DNA of 33,753 nt from the NCBI GenBank assembly GCA_045605445.1, contig JAZUPZ010000003.1, forward strand, positions 1-33,753, read 5' to 3'. Of this stretch, positions 6,695 through 14,582 are shown piece after piece. Within the stretch, counting starts at the first letter, position 1; every line of letters starts with the position of its first letter. Below the pieces are notes generated by a model. That model saw only the letters and a list, made by a program, of their open reading frames with translations. It made no database searches and was not told where the DNA came from. The position numbers were made by a program, and so were the translations under genes. Origin of the DNA: CAZMHL01 sp045605445. GTDB lineage: Bacteria > Bacillota > Clostridia > RGIG6154.

Positions 6695-6805
6695 GCACTT
6701 GAAAGCGGGTTTAATTCTGTGAAGACTTTTTACAGATGCTTTGCAGAAGAGTTTAACTGTACTCCTAAGGATTACAAAAAAGAACTGAATAAAAATGTGA
6801 ATTAA
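6695..6805 (+). pseudogene. C-terminal remnant of an AraC-family transcriptional regulator
   Basis: In frame from 6695 the translation is ALESGFNSVKTFYRCFAEEF, then NCTPKDYKKEL and a TAA at 6803-6805. ALESGF-S--TF-R-F---- --TP--Y is the signature of the second helix-turn-helix of AraC/XylS regulators. The upstream reading frame, with the first helix-turn-helix and sensor domain, is absent or scrambled. This is therefore the 3' stub of a dead regulator. Its original terminator is still present just downstream at 6844-6871. Confidence 0.75.
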
Positions 6806-6843
6806 AAATATTAGGATATCCTGATTTTTAATAAACGAAACTC

Positions 6844-6871
6844 AGAGTGTGAACTTTTCACACTCTTTTTT
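6844..6871 (+). terminator. Rho-independent terminator after the AraC remnant
   Basis: AGAGTGTGAA (6844-6853) pairs with TTCACACTCT (6857-6866) around a three-base loop, followed by a T tract. The intact structure outlives the gene it served. Confidence 0.9.
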
Positions 6872-6872
6872 G

Positions 6873-6901
6873 TTGAAAATTGTCTTTAATTTTGTTATAA
6901 T
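6873..6901 (+). promoter_or_regulatory. Promoter for the 187-residue membrane protein
   Basis: TTGAAA (6873-6878), a 17-base spacer, then TATAAT (6896-6901). It lies directly after the terminator and 33 bases before the ATG at 6935. Confidence 0.8.
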
Positions 6902-6934
6902 GTATTATCATATATAGAGTAAAGGTTTTATAAT

Positions 6935-7498
6935 ATGCTGAAATATTTATACTTGTTATTATTTCCCTTGTCTATAATAATAGTCAGGAAATACGATCTT
7001 GAATTAAAACATAAATTTTACATTTTATTGGTTGGTTTTACTTTTTGCTTTGTTCCATTTACTAACAACAAGCCTGCGCCTGATAAAATAACAATAAATA
7101 CAGGTAGTGATTCTTTTGTTGTTCTTGGTGAAAATATGATAAAGAAAACCAACATTATATTGGAACCTAAAAATGCCGATAAGGAATTATTGGACTTTGT
7201 TAGTGAAGATTATTCGGTGGCATATATCGAAAACGGTAATATCCATTCTCTTTCCGAAGGCGAGACTTTTGTTTATGTCAGGTACAAAAACATTGTAAGT
7301 AATAAGATAAAAGTGATTGTGAATTATGGCGTTTTTTCTGATGTGACCGATGATGAGGGTTATGTGTTTATCACTTCCTCGGGCAGTAAGTATCACGCAT
7401 CAGAATGTAACGTTATAAATCCAAAAGTTTCGAAAATAACAATAGACGAAGCAAAAAAGCTTGGTGCAACACCTTGTAAAAGTTGTCTTGGTGAGTGA
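6935..7498 (+). CDS. Small membrane protein with Ig-like middle and Cys/His C-terminal motif
   Basis: The product is 187 residues. Two hydrophobic segments (about 2-17 and 27-45) anchor the N-terminus. The middle part (about 50-135) has a beta-rich pattern (ITINTGSDSFVVLGE, GETFVYVRYKNIVSNKIKVIV) like bacterial Ig-like Big_2 domains. The last 40 residues carry KYHASEC and ATPCKSC, putting His154, Cys158, Cys181 and Cys184 in a likely metal-binding cluster. The H-x3-C...PC-x2-C arrangement resembles the small Ada-type zinc module seen at the ends of secreted nucleases and surface proteins. I recognise the parts but not the whole. AAAGG lies upstream of the ATG, and the gene has its own promoter. 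It ends 22 bases before the broken transporter gene and may be co-transcribed with it. Confidence 0.75.
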   Translation: MLKYLYLLLFPLSIIIVRKYDLELKHKFYILLVGFTFCFVPFTNNKPAPDKITINTGSDSFVVLGENMIKKTNIILEPKNADKELLDFVSEDYSVAYIENGNIHSLSEGETFVYVRYKNIVSNKIKVIVNYGVFSDVTDDEGYVFITSSGSKYHASECNVINPKVSKITIDEAKKLGATPCKSCLGE

Positions 7499-7520
7499 AA
7501 AAATATTAAGGAGAGCTAGA

Positions 7521-8457
7521 ATGAATAATCTGATATTATCCTTTAATGTTGTATTACCTTTGGTTATAATGATGTGCTTAGGATATTTATTGAAAAGGCT
7601 TGTTTTTTTCGATAATCTCACATCGAAAAAAATGAACAGCGTAATATTTAAAGTGTTGTTACCTATGTCAATTTTTTACAACGTATATACATCTGATTTA
7701 AAGAATGTTGTTAACCCCTTTTTATCAGTTTTTTAATTATTATGACTTTTTGTATCTTTATTGTTTCTACAAGTGTTATATGTATTGTTGAAAAGACTGT
7801 TACAAAGAGAGGTGCTCTGATACAAGAGATATTTAGAAGTAATTTTATTATTTACGTACTTCCGGTAGCAGTCGCTTTATTTGGCGATGAAGCAGCAAGC
7901 TTAACTTCATTTGCTATTGCTGTCATTATACCAATATACAATTTTCTTCGGTTTTTGTTCTTGAAATATTCAGGGGCGGAAAACCTAACGGGAAGAAAAT
8001 AATTAAAAATATAATAACAAACCCACTGATTATAGCATCGCTGTTTGCATTAAGTGTAGTAGCTTTAAATATAAAACTTCCGTCTGTTCTTGAAAAAACA
8101 GTTAAAGATATAGGTGAAACTGCAACGCCTTTAGCTTTAATTTTATTAGGCGCAACTCTCGATTTTAAAGCAGTAAAAGGAAATTTGAGAGAGTTGATTA
8201 TCGGAATTACCGGGAAGCTGATTTTGTCCCCTTTAATTGCTTTATTTTTTGCAATTATACTTGGTTACAGAAGTGTTGAATTGGCAGTCGTTATTGCTGC
8301 TTTTGCTTCTCCAACAGCTGTATCTTCTATGACAATGGCACAAGAAATGGAAAGCGATTACGAATTAGCAGGACAGATTGTTATGTTTGGTACTGTATTA
8401 TCGATATTTACAGTATTTGTATTTATTTTTGTACTTAAAGAAATGAATTTAATTTAA
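7521..8457 (+). pseudogene. AEC-family (auxin efflux carrier-like) transporter, frameshifted
   Basis: Read across three frames this is a complete AEC permease of about 310 residues. It runs MNNLILSFNVVLPLVIMMCL to about 7735, then MTFCIFIVSTSVICIVEKTV to about 7948, then FVLEIFRGGKPNGKKIIKN to the TAA at 8455-8457. Conserved AEC phrases are present (RSNFIIYVLPVAVALFG, TNPLIIAS, PLALILLG, ASPTAVSSMTMAQ). The breaks lie at the T6 run 7729-7734 and at CTTCGG 7946-7951; adding one T at each restores one continuous frame. AEC proteins export or import organic anions and auxin-like molecules. An AAGGAG site precedes the ATG. It is either a recent pseudogene or has two indel errors; the surrounding decay favours real inactivation. 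Confidence 0.85.
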
Positions 8458-8501
8458 AATAATTGTATTTGCATAATGGATTGGGAGTGAATTTTAATTA
8501 T

Positions 8502-9626
8502 ATGGAAAAAATGATCTTAACGGTTCCGACTTTACTTGGTACAGAATCAATTGTAGCAAATGAAATAAGAAGTCTTGGATATGAGACGGAAAAAGTTGTT
8601 GACGGTAATGTTTCTTTTTATGGCGACTTTGAAGCTATATGCAGAGCGAACATAAATCTCAGAACTGCAGAAAGAATTCTTATTAAAATGGGGGAGTTCC
8701 GCGCCACAGATTTTGAAATGTTATTTCAGGGAATTAAAAAAATCGAATGGGAAAGGTTTATTGGTATAAAAGATCAGTTTCCTGTTGTCAGAGGACATTC
8801 AATTAAATCTGGTTTGAAAAGTATACCTAACTGTCAGAAAATAATAAAAAAAGCAGTCGTAACAAGACTGTCAGAAAAATATAAAATTAAATGGTTCGAA
8901 GAAACAGAGGAAATTTATCCTATACAATTTGCTATTATGAAGGATATTGTATCTGTATATATAGATACAAGCGGAAATAATCTGTATAAAAGAGGTTATC
9001 GTGAAAACGCCGTACTTGCACCTATGCGTGAAACCCTTGCTTCAGCAATGATAGATTTGACATTCTGGAGAGGAGACAGGCCTTTACTTGACCCATTTTG
9101 CGGAAGTGGGACAATTTCGATAGAAGCTGCAATGTATGCAGCAAATATTGCCCCGGGACTTAAAAGGACTTTTTCGTCTATGCAATGGAAAAAGCATATA
9201 CCTGATAAAGTCTGGGAAAATGTAAGGGAAGATTCAATTTCAAAAATCAATAAAACCAATGATATAAAAATAATTGCTTCAGATATTTCGCAAGAGGCAG
9301 TCGATATAGCTGTAAAAAATGCAGAAAATGCCGGTGTATCTGATTTGATTAAATTTGAAGTTTGTGATGTTTCTGACATCAAAGCCTTTAAAGAAAAAGG
9401 TGTAATCGTAACCAATCCGCCTTACGGTGAGAGACTTATGTCAGATGATGAATGTAAAAGACTTTACAAAACAATGAATATAAAATTTTCAGAATTCTCT
9501 GAAGCTAAGAAGTTTATAATTACTTCCAATGATAATTTCGAAAGATACTACGGAGATAAAGCCGATAAAAAAAGAAAAGTATACAATGGAATGTTAAAAT
9601 GCTATATTTATCAATATTTCAGATAA
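8502..9626 (+). CDS. THUMP-domain class I RNA methyltransferase (RlmL/YpsC-like)
   Basis: The product is 375 residues from the ATG at 8502. An upstream GTG at 8487 and a further in-frame extension lack a spaced ribosome-binding site, and MEKMILTVPTLLGTE is the usual family start. The N-terminal ferredoxin-like and THUMP domains (about 1-155) bind RNA. The Rossmann methyltransferase domain follows, with DPFCGSGT at 197-204 (AdoMet loop) and the catalytic NPPYGE at 305-310, typical of N2-guanine or exocyclic-amine methylation. The family methylates a guanosine of 23S rRNA (the G2445 activity of RlmL in Escherichia coli). It has only the first half of the E. coli fusion and no C-terminal RlmK part, as is usual in Firmicutes. 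It converges on rny across a shared terminator. Confidence 0.9.
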   Translation: MEKMILTVPTLLGTESIVANEIRSLGYETEKVVDGNVSFYGDFEAICRANINLRTAERILIKMGEFRATDFEMLFQGIKKIEWERFIGIKDQFPVVRGHSIKSGLKSIPNCQKIIKKAVVTRLSEKYKIKWFEETEEIYPIQFAIMKDIVSVYIDTSGNNLYKRGYRENAVLAPMRETLASAMIDLTFWRGDRPLLDPFCGSGTISIEAAMYAANIAPGLKRTFSSMQWKKHIPDKVWENVREDSISKINKTNDIKIIASDISQEAVDIAVKNAENAGVSDLIKFEVCDVSDIKAFKEKGVIVTNPPYGERLMSDDECKRLYKTMNIKFSEFSEAKKFIITSNDNFERYYGDKADKKRKVYNGMLKCYIYQYFR

Positions 9627-9630
9627 AAAA

Positions 9631-9658
9631 AGTTCCTGCGTTTGCAGGAACTTTTTTA
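9631..9658. terminator. Bidirectional terminator between the methyltransferase gene and rny
   Basis: AGTTCCTGC (9631-9639) pairs with GCAGGAACT (9644-9652) around a GTTT loop. It has an A tract on the left and a T tract on the right, so it can stop transcription from both converging genes. Confidence 0.92.
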
Positions 9659-11215
9659 TTATTTAGCATAATCAATTGCTCTTGTTTCTCTGATAACACT
9701 AACTTTTATCTGTCCGGGATATTCAAGCTCATTTTCAATGCGCTTAACTACGTCGCGAGCGAGAAGTGTTACATCATCGTCGGAAAGCTGCTCCGGTTTA
9801 ACCATAATACGAACTTCACGACCTGCCTGGATGGCAAATGAATGTTCAACACCTTTGAAATCGTTTGCTATTTCTTCAAGTTTTTCCAGACGTTTGATAT
9901 ATGTTTCAACATTTTCTCTTCTTGCTCCGGGTCTTGCTGCTGAAATTGAATCCGCTGCCTGAATTATGAATGCGAGAGGAGTATTTGCTTCAACATCACC
10001 GTGATGAGCGTGAACAGCATGAATAATGTCAGGGTTTTCTTTATTCTTTCTGAGGATATCTACTCCGATATCAATATGAGAACCTTCTACTTCGTGATCG
10101 ACTGATTTGCCGATATCGTGAAGTAAACCGGCTCTTTTTGCCATTGTAGGATCTATACCGAGTTCACTTGCAAGAATTCCTGAAAGCTGAGCTACTTCAA
10201 TAGAATGTTTCAGTACATTTTGACCATAACTTGTTCTGAATTTAAGTCTTCCGAGGAGTTTGATGAGTTCGGGATTGATTCCGTGCACTCCTGCATCAAA
10301 AGTTGCCTTTTCGCCTTCCTCTTTAATAGTGTTGTCAACGTCACGTTTTGCTCTTTCAACTGTTTCTTCAATTCTTGCAGGATGAATTCTTCCGTCATTG
10401 ATTAAACGTTCAAGAGAAACTCTTGCAATTTCACGACGAATCGGGTCAAATCCGGAAATTACCACAGCTTCCGGAGTGTCATCAATAATAAGATCAATAC
10501 CTGTTAATGTTTCAAGGGTTCTTATGTTTCTACCTTCACGTCCGATTATGCGACCCTTCATATCATCGCTTGGAAGATTTACAACTGATATAGTAGACTC
10601 TGCCACATGGTCAGCTGCACATTTCTGAATTGCAGCACTAAGTATATTACGTGCGCGCTTTTCAGATTCTTCTTTGATGTTGTTTTCAACTTCTTTAATA
10701 AGGATAGCGGCTTCGTGTTTGATTTCGCTTTCCATATTTTTAAGCAGATATTCTTTGGCTTCACTGGCACTTAAGCCTGAAAGGGTTTCTAACTTAACAA
10801 TTTCTTCTTTGAGTGTATCGTTGATGCGTTCTTTAATCTCATCAACTTCTTTAAGTTTTGCGTTAAGCATTTCATCTTTTTTATCAAGATTATCTGATTT
10901 TTTGTCAAGAGATTCTTCTTTTTGCTGGTTTCTGTGCTCCTGACGTTGTATTTCACTTCTACGTTCTTTTATTTCTTTTTCAGCTTCACTTTTAAGATTG
11001 TGAATTTCTTCTTTGGCTTCGAGGAGAGCTTCTCTCTTTTTGCCTTCTGCAGTTTTGATAGCATCATTGATGATATCTTTTGCCTGCTGTTCAGCACCGC
11101 CGATTTGTTTTTCAGCTATTTTTTTTCTATATGAAATTCCAAAAAGGAATGCAATTACCGAAAAAACTAAAACAACTGCCGTACAAATTAAATATGTAAT
11201 AGTAATAATTAACAC
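9659..11215 (-). CDS. rny: Ribonuclease Y
   Basis: This is a membrane-anchored endoribonuclease that initiates mRNA decay in Firmicutes. The order is one transmembrane helix (about 3-27), a long charged coiled coil (about 30-200), a KH RNA-binding domain with GRIIGREGRN at 221-230, and an HD domain with His337 and the metal-binding pair His366-Asp367 in LLHDIGK. At 518 residues it has the usual length. The start is unclear. The only standard codon at the right place is a GTG at 11215-11213, whose G is also the last base of the GGAGG site. Codons at normal distance from GGAGG are ATT. It is transcribed alone and divergently from the dnaD-like gene. Confidence 0.97.
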   Translation of the reverse strand: MLIITITYLICTAVVLVFSVIAFLFGISYRKKIAEKQIGGAEQQAKDIINDAIKTAEGKKREALLEAKEEIHNLKSEAEKEIKERRSEIQRQEHRNQQKEESLDKKSDNLDKKDEMLNAKLKEVDEIKERINDTLKEEIVKLETLSGLSASEAKEYLLKNMESEIKHEAAILIKEVENNIKEESEKRARNILSAAIQKCAADHVAESTISVVNLPSDDMKGRIIGREGRNIRTLETLTGIDLIIDDTPEAVVISGFDPIRREIARVSLERLINDGRIHPARIEETVERAKRDVDNTIKEEGEKATFDAGVHGINPELIKLLGRLKFRTSYGQNVLKHSIEVAQLSGILASELGIDPTMAKRAGLLHDIGKSVDHEVEGSHIDIGVDILRKNKENPDIIHAVHAHHGDVEANTPLAFIIQAADSISAARPGARRENVETYIKRLEKLEEIANDFKGVEHSFAIQAGREVRIMVKPEQLSDDDVTLLARDVVKRIENELEYPGQIKVSVIRETRAIDYAK

Positions 11216-11250
11216 CTCCGTTATTAAATTTTCTTATTTAAAGAACGATT

Positions 11251-11280
11251 ATTATACACAAAAAGACAATCATATTTTAA
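11251..11280 (-). promoter_or_regulatory. Candidate rny promoter
   Basis: Read on the minus strand, a TATAAT lies at 11256-11251, and TTAAAA at 11280-11275 is a poor -35 box 18 bases away. Only the -10 box is convincing. Confidence 0.45.
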
Positions 11281-11330
11281 CTTTTTTTTTGAATATTGTC
11301 AAGTAAAGTATATCATTTTTAAAAAAAATA

Positions 11331-11339
11331 TGATATAAT
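11331..11339 (+). promoter_or_regulatory. Extended -10 promoter for the dnaD-dnaI pair
   Basis: TGATATAAT at 11331-11339 is a perfect extended -10 element. The bases at the -35 position (TATCAT, around 11311) are weak. The transcript would start about 27 bases before the ATG at 11373. Confidence 0.6.
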
Positions 11340-11372
11340 GTTTAAAAAGTATGTAATTTTATGTGAGGATAT

Positions 11373-12302
11373 ATGAAGTTTAAAGTTTCTAAAGGTTACA
11401 ATGGCAATATTATTCTTCAGGAAGAATGTGTCAACATAGTCATAGAAGAGCTTTCCTGTGAAGAAATCAGAGTATTTCTGCAGCTTTGTATCTGGTGTAG
11501 CAACAAAGTTGATAAGGAAATTGATGAATTAAGAGAAAACGTGGGACTTGAAAACAACGAACAACTCTATAATATTCTTGAAACTCTTGATAAGAAAAAA
11601 CTTATAAAAATTTCTGCTTCCGGTATTTCGCTTCTGAGTCTTTCTGGAAACGAATCTGTTGTGAAAAGATTTAAAACTAACCTGAATAACAGTGTTGAAA
11701 TGATGAATGAAAATGACATAAGTATACTAATCAGAACTGCAGAAAAATGCTTCGGGAAAATGCTTTCTGTTGCAGAAATAAATTCAATAACTAATTTGAA
11801 TTCCTGGTACGGGTTAAACAACGAGGTAATACTTATCCTTATACAGTATGTTTCATCTGTTGGTAAAAAATCTATCAGCTATATCGAAAAAGTTGCTCTT
11901 GAATGGTCTGAGATGGAAATTGATACCACTAAGAAAGCGCATGAATATGTCAGAAAATCAGAAGAAAGACGTACGGCGTATGGTAAAATAAAAACACTGC
12001 TTAAGATTTATAACAGAGATTTAACTAAAAAAGAAAAAACTTTTGTTGACAAGTGGGCGGATAAGTTCAGCGATGAACAATTAAAAGAAGCATATGAAAA
12101 AACAATAGATTCTACCGGCAAGATTTCTTTTGCTTACATGGATAAAATTTTAAATTCTGATGGTACCGCACTTATCAGAAAAACTTCTGCAAAGAAAAAG
12201 ACGAATAAATTTACAAATTTCGAACAAAGAAAAGATGATTACAGTTCTATTGAAGATAAAATGCTACAAAAAATGATTACCGAAGCCGGAAAGAAGGAAT
12301 AA
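11373..12302 (+). CDS. DnaD-domain replication initiation protein
   Basis: The product is 309 residues. The N-terminal part (about 1-105) looks like a winged-helix module, as in DnaB/DnaD initiators. It is followed by two DnaD-type helical repeats. One is at about 115-190, with ILIQYVSSVGKKSISYIEKVALEW, which matches the family's YI--I---W pattern. The other is at about 200-270, with ISFAYMDKIL. These proteins remodel origin or restart DNA and help load the replicative helicase. The gene ends one base before the DnaI-like ATPase gene, the expected partner, so the pair forms one operon. Whether it corresponds to Bacillus DnaB or DnaD cannot be settled by eye. GTGAGG lies upstream of the ATG. 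Confidence 0.88.
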   Translation: MKFKVSKGYNGNIILQEECVNIVIEELSCEEIRVFLQLCIWCSNKVDKEIDELRENVGLENNEQLYNILETLDKKKLIKISASGISLLSLSGNESVVKRFKTNLNNSVEMMNENDISILIRTAEKCFGKMLSVAEINSITNLNSWYGLNNEVILILIQYVSSVGKKSISYIEKVALEWSEMEIDTTKKAHEYVRKSEERRTAYGKIKTLLKIYNRDLTKKEKTFVDKWADKFSDEQLKEAYEKTIDSTGKISFAYMDKILNSDGTALIRKTSAKKKTNKFTNFEQRKDDYSSIEDKMLQKMITEAGKKE

Positions 12303-12303
12303 T

Positions 12304-13272
12304 ATGAAATACTCATCTTTGGTTACTGATAAAGTGACTGAATTTTACAGAAACAGACTTTTTGATAAAAATAACGAACAATATGAAAAAACACAAAAAA
12401 TATATAAAATTATACCTGAAATAAAAGATATAGATGCTAAACTTTCTTCGTTAGGAATAAGTCTTACAAAAGTTGTGATGAACGGAGGGGACTCTGCTGA
12501 TGCCATAGGCAAGCTCAAAGAAGAATCGATGAAATTAAACATGAGACGTTGTGAACTGCTTGTAGAAAAAGGTTATCCGGTAGATTATCTTGACATTAAA
12601 TATGAGTGTTCCGTTTGTAATGATGAAGGCGTTGTAAACGGAAGACGATGTGAATGCTTCATTAACAAATTGAAAGAAGAAGCTTTTAAAAGTGCCAATC
12701 TGCCTGTTATAATGGACAGTCAGTCTTTCGAGACGTTTAATCTTGATTATTATCCCGATGATGACGGCGATCCATCATCGAAGGAAATTATGTCATATGT
12801 TCTGAAAATCTGCCGTAATTATACAGAAAACTTCAATGAGAGCAGTAAAAATCTTTTGTTTACGGGAGGTACCGGCCTTGGGAAAACTTTTCTTTCGAGC
12901 TGTATTGCAAAAGAATTGATTGGAAAAGGTGTGAGTGTATATTATCAGCCTGCCTATAAAATTTTCCCTCTTTTTGAACAAATCAAATTCAATGAAGAGT
13001 TTGATGAAAATGCAAAAATGCAGATTGACTTTATCAGAAATTTTGATTTGCTTATAATAGATGATCTTGGTACAGAACTTGTTACAACTTACACTGCAGA
13101 AGTGTTGTTTGATTTGATAAACACAAGATTTAATGAAAATAAAAAAACGATTATAAGCACAAATCTGTCCCTTACAGAGTTAAAGGACATTTATTCGGAG
13201 AGAGTTTCCTCGAGAATAATAGGAAATTATCTTATGTTAAAGTTTGCAGGGAACGATATCAGACTTATGTGA
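12304..13272 (+). CDS. dnaI: DnaI/DnaC-like helicase loader ATPase
   Basis: This 322-residue AAA+ protein is expected to load the replicative helicase at origins or restarted forks. The N-terminal region (about 1-95) is helical. A zinc cluster has cysteines at 102, 105, 116 and 118, as in Bacillus DnaI. The ATPase core follows: Walker A GGTGLGKT at 188-195, Walker B LLIIDD at 249-254, sensor-1 IISTNLS near 285, and a C-terminal arginine pair in SERVSSRI. The tight coupling to the DnaD-like gene supports the loader role over an IstB transposition helper, as no transposase is near. The gene symbol rests on domain order and context. Confidence 0.88.
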   Translation: MKYSSLVTDKVTEFYRNRLFDKNNEQYEKTQKIYKIIPEIKDIDAKLSSLGISLTKVVMNGGDSADAIGKLKEESMKLNMRRCELLVEKGYPVDYLDIKYECSVCNDEGVVNGRRCECFINKLKEEAFKSANLPVIMDSQSFETFNLDYYPDDDGDPSSKEIMSYVLKICRNYTENFNESSKNLLFTGGTGLGKTFLSSCIAKELIGKGVSVYYQPAYKIFPLFEQIKFNEEFDENAKMQIDFIRNFDLLIIDDLGTELVTTYTAEVLFDLINTRFNENKKTIISTNLSLTELKDIYSERVSSRIIGNYLMLKFAGNDIRLM

Positions 13273-13282
13273 CAAAAAATAC

Positions 13283-13311
13283 TTGCCAAATTTTAGTTTT
13301 TGGTGTATTAT
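13283..13311 (+). promoter_or_regulatory. Promoter for yajC
   Basis: TTGCCA (13283-13288), a 17-base spacer, then TATTAT (13306-13311), 31 bases before the ATG. Confidence 0.7.
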
Positions 13312-13342
13312 ATTTTTATATTAAATTTTAGGAGGTAATAAA

Positions 13343-13681
13343 ATGACAAACGGTACAATGGGAATGGTAATTTATATTGTTGCAATTATTGCAATTTTTT
13401 ATTTCCTTATGGTAAGACCACAAAAGAAAAAAGAAAAAGAACAGCAGAATATGATCAATGCTTTGAAAAAGGGCGATAAGATTACTACTATTGGAGGTTT
13501 CCACGGAAAAGTAGTTTCAAGCAAGAATGGTGTTATTACAGTTCAGATGGGAGATAATAAAGTGAAAATTGAAAGCTGGGCTGTTAAGTCTGTAGACAAA
13601 TACAGCGACGCTGAAACAACACTTTTGGAAGATGAGGCTGCTGAAACTGCTGAGACTGAAGAAAAAACTAACCAAGAGTAA
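13343..13681 (+). CDS. yajC: Preprotein translocase subunit YajC
   Basis: The product is 112 residues. One N-terminal transmembrane helix (about 5-23) ends in the family motif FLMVRPQKKKEKEQ, followed by a small cytoplasmic beta domain (LKKGDKITTIGGFHGKVV, VITVQMGDNKVKIE) and a short acidic Glu/Ala/Thr tail. YajC is the accessory partner of SecDF in the Sec translocase. GGAGG lies eight bases before the ATG. The usual neighbours tgt, queA and secDF are not in the window, but the following TIGR04086 gene is a frequent Firmicutes neighbour. Confidence 0.95.
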   Translation: MTNGTMGMVIYIVAIIAIFYFLMVRPQKKKEKEQQNMINALKKGDKITTIGGFHGKVVSSKNGVITVQMGDNKVKIESWAVKSVDKYSDAETTLLEDEAAETAETEEKTNQE

Positions 13682-13689
13682 TATAGAAC

Positions 13690-13729
13690 CCACTTTTTAC
13701 GTATATATTACGTGAAGGGTGGATTTTTT
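13690..13729 (+). terminator. Terminator/attenuator hairpin that contains the next gene's ribosome-binding site
   Basis: A 14-bp stem pairs 13690-13703 with 13709-13722 around TATAT and is followed by six T residues at 13724-13729. The 3' arm includes GAAGGGTGG, the only ribosome-binding site for the ATG at 13730. The structure would therefore both terminate yajC transcripts and mask the downstream start. Confidence 0.75.
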
Positions 13730-14161
13730 ATGAAAAAAATAAATTTGATAAAATCAACGGATAAAAGCGGCGTTTTTGGTTTTGGTATTATAAAATCAAT
13801 AGGATTTACTTTGTTCGTTACGTTAATTTTACTTTTGTGTCAGGCAATGGTTTTTAATCATTGGAAAATTCCTGAGGAAAAACTTTTATATGCAACATAT
13901 ACAATATATTATTTTTCTTTTTTACTGTGCGGTTTTTTTGCTGGTGTTTTTAACAGAAAGAACGGATGGAAAAGTGGGCTTCTTTCAGGCATAATATATG
14001 CTTGTGTTTTGTTTGTATTTGGTTTTTTTGACGGTATTTCTTTTGAATTAAGTGATTTGTTACGGGTGCTGATAAGTTTGTTGTGTTCTTTATGTGGAGG
14101 AGTTTTGGGTATAAATTACACATATACAAGAAAAATTAAAAAGAGGAGACGACATAAATAG
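13730..14161 (+). CDS. TIGR04086 family membrane protein
   Basis: The product is 143 residues with four predicted transmembrane helices (about 17-37, 50-75, 82-105 and 108-128) and a basic C-terminus ending in KKRRRHK. The conserved GxxxG-rich helices (FLLCGFFAGVFNRKNGWKSG, GLLSGIIYACVLF) match the TIGR04086/YrzE-like family, whose function is not known. An upstream in-frame GTG at 13712 lies inside the hairpin and is not preferred. The ribosome-binding site lies in the 3' arm of the yajC terminator. Confidence 0.8.
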   Translation: MKKINLIKSTDKSGVFGFGIIKSIGFTLFVTLILLLCQAMVFNHWKIPEEKLLYATYTIYYFSFLLCGFFAGVFNRKNGWKSGLLSGIIYACVLFVFGFFDGISFELSDLLRVLISLLCSLCGGVLGINYTYTRKIKKRRRHK

Positions 14162-14182
14162 AGTAAAAAAGTAAAATGTTAC

Positions 14183-14211
14183 TTGAATATATATAAATTT
14201 TATGTTATACT
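14183..14211 (+). promoter_or_regulatory. Promoter for ireB
   Basis: TTGAAT (14183-14188), a 17-base spacer, then TATACT (14206-14211). Confidence 0.75.
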
Positions 14212-14260
14212 ACAATAGATCAAAGCAGATTAAAATTGATTGAGAAACGGAGGATTGATT

Positions 14261-14509
14261 ATGGATCATAACGAAACAGTACGATTGGATGTTCCGAAAG
14301 ACCCAAGACACACTGCAAAAGAAATTATGGATACGGTTTATAAAGCTCTTAAAGAAAAGGGATATAGCCCTGTAAACCAGATAGTTGGATATTTTCTGTC
14401 CGGAGATCCTTCGTATATTACAAGTCATATGAACGCAAGAAGCTTAATCAGAAAGCTTGAACGTGATGAATTACTTGAAGAAATTGTTAAATATTACGTG
14501 GGAGAGTAG
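14261..14509 (+). CDS. ireB: IreB-family regulatory phosphoprotein (UPF0297)
   Basis: The product is 82 residues from the ATG at 14261, which has CGGAGGA seven bases upstream. The sequence follows the IreB/YrzL family closely: DVPKD, EIMDTVYKALKEKGYSP, VNQIVGYFLSGDPSYITSHMNAR and KLERDELLEEIVKYY. In Enterococcus, IreB is phosphorylated at N-terminal threonines by the PASTA kinase IreK and tunes cephalosporin resistance; here the candidate residue is Thr6. In many Firmicutes it sits upstream of ruvX (yrrK), but here it is followed by a terminator and the murJ-like gene, so that operon has been broken up. Confidence 0.93.
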   Translation: MDHNETVRLDVPKDPRHTAKEIMDTVYKALKEKGYSPVNQIVGYFLSGDPSYITSHMNARSLIRKLERDELLEEIVKYYVGE

Positions 14510-14518
14510 AAATTAAAT

Positions 14519-14563
14519 AACACAAGAACATGGTAAAAATTTTATCGTGTTTTTGTGTTTTTA
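14519..14563 (+). terminator. Rho-independent terminator after ireB
   Basis: AACACAA (14519-14525) pairs with TTGTGTT (14553-14559). The stem continues inward with mismatches through ACATGGTAAAA and TTTTATCGTGT, and T residues follow. Confidence 0.75.
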
Positions 14564-14582
14564 TATTTTATTGTGGTAAAGT

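Noticed and set aside
12304..13272. The DnaI-like ATPase as an IstB helper of an insertion sequence
   Set aside because: There is no IstA transposase or terminal inverted repeat nearby. The zinc cluster and coupling to a DnaD-domain gene fit a helicase loader.
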